From an uncultured Demequina sp. (GTDB lineage Bacteria > Actinomycetota > Actinomycetes > Actinomycetales > Demequinaceae), in contig CALALQ010000198.1 in the NCBI GenBank assembly GCA_937925595.1, positions 1-19,784 on the forward strand: a DNA stretch of 19,784 bases, given 5' to 3'. Both the position numbers and the translations under genes were made by a program. The first letter of the stretch is position 1. Each line of letters starts with the position of its first letter. This document shows, piece by piece, positions 16,990 through 19,784 of this stretch. Below the pieces are notes generated by a model that was not told the DNA's origin, searched no databases, and saw nothing but the letters and a program-made list of their open reading frames with translations.

Positions 16990-17493
16990 ATGAGGACTCC
17001 AACGCGACAGGACCTCATCAGGAACATCGTGTTCGTCATCGTCGTGCCAGGTGTGGTGGGGGGCGTGATACCTGGGCTGATCTCGCGCTACCGCAGTTAC
17101 GACTGGGGCCGCTGGGACGAGCTGCTTGGGGTCGCCGCATGCGCGCTCATCGTGCTCGGCGTGTTTGTGCTGCTCGACGGCGTGTGGCGATTCGCGACGG
17201 CCGGTCGTGGGACGCCGTCACCCACCGCACCCACCGAGCGGCTCGTTGTCGAAGGTCCCTATCGCTACGTGCGCAACCCCATGTACATGGCCGTGGGCGC
17301 GGTGATCCTTGGCCAGGTGCTGCTGTTCCTCACGTGGATGCTCGTCGCCTACCTCGCGGCGTTTGTGGTCGCCGTCATCGCCTTCGTCACGCTTTACGAG
17401 GAGCCGACGCTGCGGCGCACCTTTGGCGCCGAGTACGAGGAGTACCGCGCGAGCGTCCCCGGCTGGTTCCCGCGGCCACCGCGCGGCGAGTGA
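16990..17493 (+). CDS. Isoprenylcysteine carboxyl methyltransferase-family membrane protein
   Basis: This 167-residue integral membrane protein has hydrophobic stretches at about residues 9-31 and 45-67 and two more after residue 97. The SAM-binding family signature is GPYRYVRNPMYM at 89-100, and the C-terminal GAEYEEYRASVPGWFPRP matches the ICMT/phospholipid methyltransferase pattern. Bacterial members methylate varied small or lipid substrates, or have unknown activity; true prenylated proteins are not expected here. It begins 9 bases after the ABC exporter stop, so the pair may share a transcript, although TAGGTT at the junction could give it its own start. A link in which the product is modified and then exported is possible but unsupported beyond position. 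Its stop is only 4 bases from the convergent peptidase stop. Confidence 0.88.
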   Translation: MRTPTRQDLIRNIVFVIVVPGVVGGVIPGLISRYRSYDWGRWDELLGVAACALIVLGVFVLLDGVWRFATAGRGTPSPTAPTERLVVEGPYRYVRNPMYMAVGAVILGQVLLFLTWMLVAYLAAFVVAVIAFVTLYEEPTLRRTFGAEYEEYRASVPGWFPRPPRGE

Positions 17494-17497
17494 GGGA

Positions 17498-19435
17498 CTA
17501 CCAGATCCTGACGCGGTCCTCCGGGGCGAGGTAAAGCGCGTCGCCCGGCTTCACGTCGAAGGCCTCATACCAGGCGTCGATGTTGCGCACCACGCCGTTG
17601 ATGCGGAACTCCTCGGGCGCGTGGGGATCGGTGTTGATCTGGGTGATGAGGGCCTCGTCGCGGCGCTTGGTGCGCTCGGTCAGCGCGTATCCAATGAAGT
17701 AGCGCTGCACACCGGTGAGGCCGTCGATCACGGGAGCGTCCTCGAGTGACCCGCCCACCGCGATCTCGTAGGCACGCAGCGCCACCAGCACTCCGGCAAG
17801 GTCGCCGATGTTCTCGCCAACCGTGAGCGCGCCGTTGACCTTGTGCTCATCGCTCAGCTGCGCGGGGGAGTAGGCGTTGTACTGCTCGATGAGCTTCTCC
17901 GCACGCTCCATGAACGCGGCACGGTCCTCCTCTGTCCACCAGTCATCGAGCTTGCCGGTGCCGTCGTACTTGGAACCCTGGTCGTCAAACCCGTGGCCCA
18001 CCTCGTGACCGATGACGGACACGATGCCGCCGAAGTTCACGGCGTCGTCGGCCTCCGGGTGGAAGAACGGCGGCTGCAGGATCGCTGCAGGGAACACGAT
18101 CTCGTTCGCGACCGGCAGGTAGTACGCGTTGACGGTCTGCGGGGTCATGAGCCACTCGGAGCGGTCAACCGGCTTGCCGATCTTGTCCCACTCCCAGTCC
18201 TCTTCAAACGCCGACGCTGCGCGGACATTGCCCAACAGGTCGGTGGGATCGGCGTGCAGTCTGCTGTAGTCGCGCCACTTGTCGGGGTAGCCGATCTTGG
18301 GCGTGAACTGCTCGAGCTTCGCGAGGGCCTTGTCCTTGGTCGCGTCGGTCATCCAGTCGAGCTCGCGAATCGCCTGGCCGTACGCCTCCACGAGCGTCGC
18401 CACGAGGCGGTCCATGTGCTCCTTGTGAGACGGCGGGAAGTGTCGCTTCACGTACTCGGCGCCAACCGCCTCGCCCGCTACGGTCTCGACGAACTGCACT
18501 CCGCGCTTCCAGCGCTCGCGCTGCTCCGTGGCGCCGCTCAGCACGGTGCCGTAGAAGTCGAAGTTCGCGCGAGAGATCTCGGGAGTGAGGTACGGCGCGG
18601 CGGAGACGACCACGCGCCAGCGCAGCCACTGCTTCCACTGGTCGAGGGGAAGCGACTGCCACAGCTCGCCGAGGCCACGGAAGAAGTCCGGCTCGCTCGC
18701 GATGAGCAGGTCGCGCGCGGCCTCAGGCATCTCGATCGCGTCGGCCCATGCCTCCCAGGCGAAGCCTGGGGCGTCCTGCGCGAGCTGGGCGAGCGTCGTG
18801 GGGTTGTGGGTGAGCTCTGCCTCGCGGGTCTTCACCACGTCCCAGTGGTGCTTGGCGAGAGCGGTCTCGACCGCCATGACCGTCTCCGCGGTGAAGTCGA
18901 CACCGGTGAGCGCTGCCATGCGCGCGAGGTGCTCCACGTACTTCGCGCGGGTCTCGGCGTGAATGTCCTCGCGATAGAACGCCTCATCAGGCAGTCCAAG
19001 GCCCGCCTGCATCATGTACACCACGTTCGCGTCGGGGTCGGCCTTGTCAGCGAAGACGTAATAGCCGATCGCCCCGGAAGTGCCCTCTCGCTGAAGCTTG
19101 CCCACCAAGGCGGCAAGAGCGTCGGGCGAATCTGCGGCCTCGATCGCCTCAAGCGCAGGGGAGAGGGGAGCGACGCCCAACTCCTCGAGCCGATCCGTGT
19201 CCATGAAGCTCGCGTACAGCGCGCCGACGAGAGAGTCCCGGGGCGCCTCCTCGATGATCGCGCGCACCGCCTTCTCCGACTCGTCGCGGAGCTTGTGGAA
19301 CGCGCCATCAGCCGCACGGTCGGCGGGGATTTCGTGGCTGTCGAGCCACGAGCCATTCACGTACCGGAAGAAGTCATCCTGGGGACGGATCGTGGTGGAC
19401 AGCTCAGAGGAGTCAATGCCGGAGGCGCGAGTCAT
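17498..19435 (-). CDS. pepO: M13 family zinc endopeptidase (PepO/neprilysin-like)
   Basis: This 645-residue protein cleaves oligopeptides. It carries NAYYLP (from residue 436), zinc motif HEVGH at 477-481 with catalytic Glu478, third ligand Glu541 in ENIGD, and Asp545. It ends DRVRIW; a tryptophan near the C-terminus is a family hallmark. The length is normal for actinobacterial M13 enzymes. No signal peptide or membrane helix precedes the catalytic part, so it is predicted cytosolic, unlike animal neprilysins. ATG at 19435 is preceded by minus-strand TAGGGT with a 6-base gap and no AGGAGG, fitting a leaderless mRNA. It is divergent from rpiB. Family identity is secure; the pepO symbol is used in the broad sense. 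Confidence 0.95.
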   Translation of the reverse strand: MTRASGIDSSELSTTIRPQDDFFRYVNGSWLDSHEIPADRAADGAFHKLRDESEKAVRAIIEEAPRDSLVGALYASFMDTDRLEELGVAPLSPALEAIEAADSPDALAALVGKLQREGTSGAIGYYVFADKADPDANVVYMMQAGLGLPDEAFYREDIHAETRAKYVEHLARMAALTGVDFTAETVMAVETALAKHHWDVVKTREAELTHNPTTLAQLAQDAPGFAWEAWADAIEMPEAARDLLIASEPDFFRGLGELWQSLPLDQWKQWLRWRVVVSAAPYLTPEISRANFDFYGTVLSGATEQRERWKRGVQFVETVAGEAVGAEYVKRHFPPSHKEHMDRLVATLVEAYGQAIRELDWMTDATKDKALAKLEQFTPKIGYPDKWRDYSRLHADPTDLLGNVRAASAFEEDWEWDKIGKPVDRSEWLMTPQTVNAYYLPVANEIVFPAAILQPPFFHPEADDAVNFGGIVSVIGHEVGHGFDDQGSKYDGTGKLDDWWTEEDRAAFMERAEKLIEQYNAYSPAQLSDEHKVNGALTVGENIGDLAGVLVALRAYEIAVGGSLEDAPVIDGLTGVQRYFIGYALTERTKRRDEALITQINTDPHAPEEFRINGVVRNIDAWYEAFDVKPGDALYLAPEDRVRIW

Positions 19436-19441
19436 GCGCCA

Positions 19442-19447
19442 ACCCTA
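19442..19447 (-). promoter_or_regulatory. Candidate -10 element for leaderless M13 peptidase transcript
   Basis: Minus-strand TAGGGT ends exactly 6 bases before ATG at 19435, the same sequence and spacing as the ABC exporter. Confidence 0.5.
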
Positions 19448-19452
19448 ATAGC

Positions 19453-19463
19453 GCCCGACGCTG
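19453..19463 (+). repeat. 11-mer GCCCGACGCTG, copy 8 (intergenic)
   Basis: Exact copy in the noncoding gap between the M13 peptidase and rpiB, where no protein constraint can explain it. It lies just upstream of the peptidase promoter. Confidence 0.7.
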
Positions 19464-19502
19464 TGACCGCTCCACGTTCGCGCTCGGCAAATCGCGGGCT
19501 GG

Positions 19503-19508
19503 CACAAT
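19503..19508 (+). promoter_or_regulatory. Weak candidate -10 element of rpiB
   Basis: CACAAT keeps A2 and T6 of TANNNT and lies 7 bases before ATG at 19516. The intervening bases are G-rich, so a ribosome-site role for that stretch is an alternative. Confidence 0.3.
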
Positions 19509-19515
19509 GGGGGCC

Positions 19516-19784
19516 ATGCGTCTTCACATTGCATCCGACCACGCTGGCTACGACCTCAAGACCGCGCTTGTCGAGCACCTCACCGCCGCCGGACACGACG
19601 TTGTGGATCACGGCGCCCACGAGTACGACCCCGAGGATGACTACCCGTCGTTCTGCTTCTCCGCAGCGGAGGCGGTCGTCGCGGAGCCCGGTTCGCTCGG
19701 CATCGTGATCGGCGGCTCCGGCAACGGCGAGCAGATCGCCGCGAACAAGGTCACCGGCGTGCGCGCCCCACTCGCGTGGAGCCT
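19516..19784 (+). CDS. rpiB: Ribose-5-phosphate isomerase B (RpiB/LacAB family), cut at window end
   Basis: Only the first 89 codons are present. The N-terminus MRLHIASDHAGYDLK holds the phosphate/substrate-binding Asp8-His9 of the family. GIVIGGSGNGEQIAANKV at residues 62-79 contains Glu72 where the enteric enzyme has a catalytic Cys; a glutamate base at this place is the known actinobacterial (Mycobacterium-type) variant. The enzyme interconverts ribose-5-phosphate and ribulose-5-phosphate in the non-oxidative pentose phosphate pathway. ATG at 19516 is the natural start for the family. It is divergent from the M13 peptidase with 80 bases between. Confidence 0.93.
   Translation, partial: MRLHIASDHAGYDLKTALVEHLTAAGHDVVDHGAHEYDPEDDYPSFCFSAAEAVVAEPGSLGIVIGGSGNGEQIAANKVTGVRAPLAWS

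Noticed and set aside
17843..19708. About 620-codon plus-strand frame opposite the M13 peptidase
   Set aside because: It is antisense to a gene with an intact HEVGH motif and runs out of frame into rpiB; it is compositional.

Overview
The window looks like chromosome of a high-GC Gram-positive bacterium (Actinomycetota, most likely Micrococcales; this is inferred from GC-rich third codon positions, GTG starts, tight packing and the gene families, not from a database match). It holds 14 protein genes, two of them cut by the window edges. I see no rRNA, tRNA, CRISPR array, insertion sequence or phage gene. No gap exceeds 300 bases; the largest are 6955-7130, 15011-15126 and 19436-19515, and each holds promoters.

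Layout. Bases 1-1224 (+) are the C-terminal part of a 4-alpha-glucanotransferase (MalQ). Its stop overlaps the stop of a minus-strand group that reads marR-type regulator (6954-6364), M1 aminopeptidase (6350-3792), second M1 aminopeptidase (3758-1221). Diverging from marR is a plus-strand trio (7131-9964): an SPFH/SHOCT protein of the YdjI type, a double zinc-ribbon membrane protein of the YdjG type, and a small one-span membrane protein. Next come a minus-strand zinc-independent NADPH:quinone-reductase-like enzyme (10905-9982), a plus-strand MFS permease (10942-12309), a tail-to-tail second MFS permease (13646-12306) and a lipoprotein (15010-13688). A plus-strand ABC exporter half-transporter (15127-16980) and an isoprenylcysteine-methyltransferase-family membrane protein (16990-17493) follow. 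The window ends with a minus-strand M13 metallopeptidase (19435-17498) and the start of rpiB (19516 onward).

How the parts fit. Three zinc peptidases, MalQ and RpiB are ordinary peptide and sugar housekeeping. The SPFH/zinc-ribbon/TM trio resembles the membrane-stress module known in Bacillus as YdjGHI next to PspA, but no PspA is encoded here. The regulatory grammar is unusually readable. At six genes a TAGNNT -10 hexamer lies 6 or 7 bases before the start codon with no good Shine-Dalgarno, which suggests leaderless mRNAs. In two cases the TAG stop codon of the upstream gene is itself the first half of that hexamer. A near-perfect 20-bp palindrome covers the presumed promoter and start of marR.

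The most unexpected signal is a non-palindromic 11-mer, GCCCGACGCTG. I count eight exact copies across both strands, in three coding phases and once between genes, which is far more than base composition should give. It behaves like a DNA-level signal (for example an uptake, Chi-like or polarity motif) rather than a protein motif.
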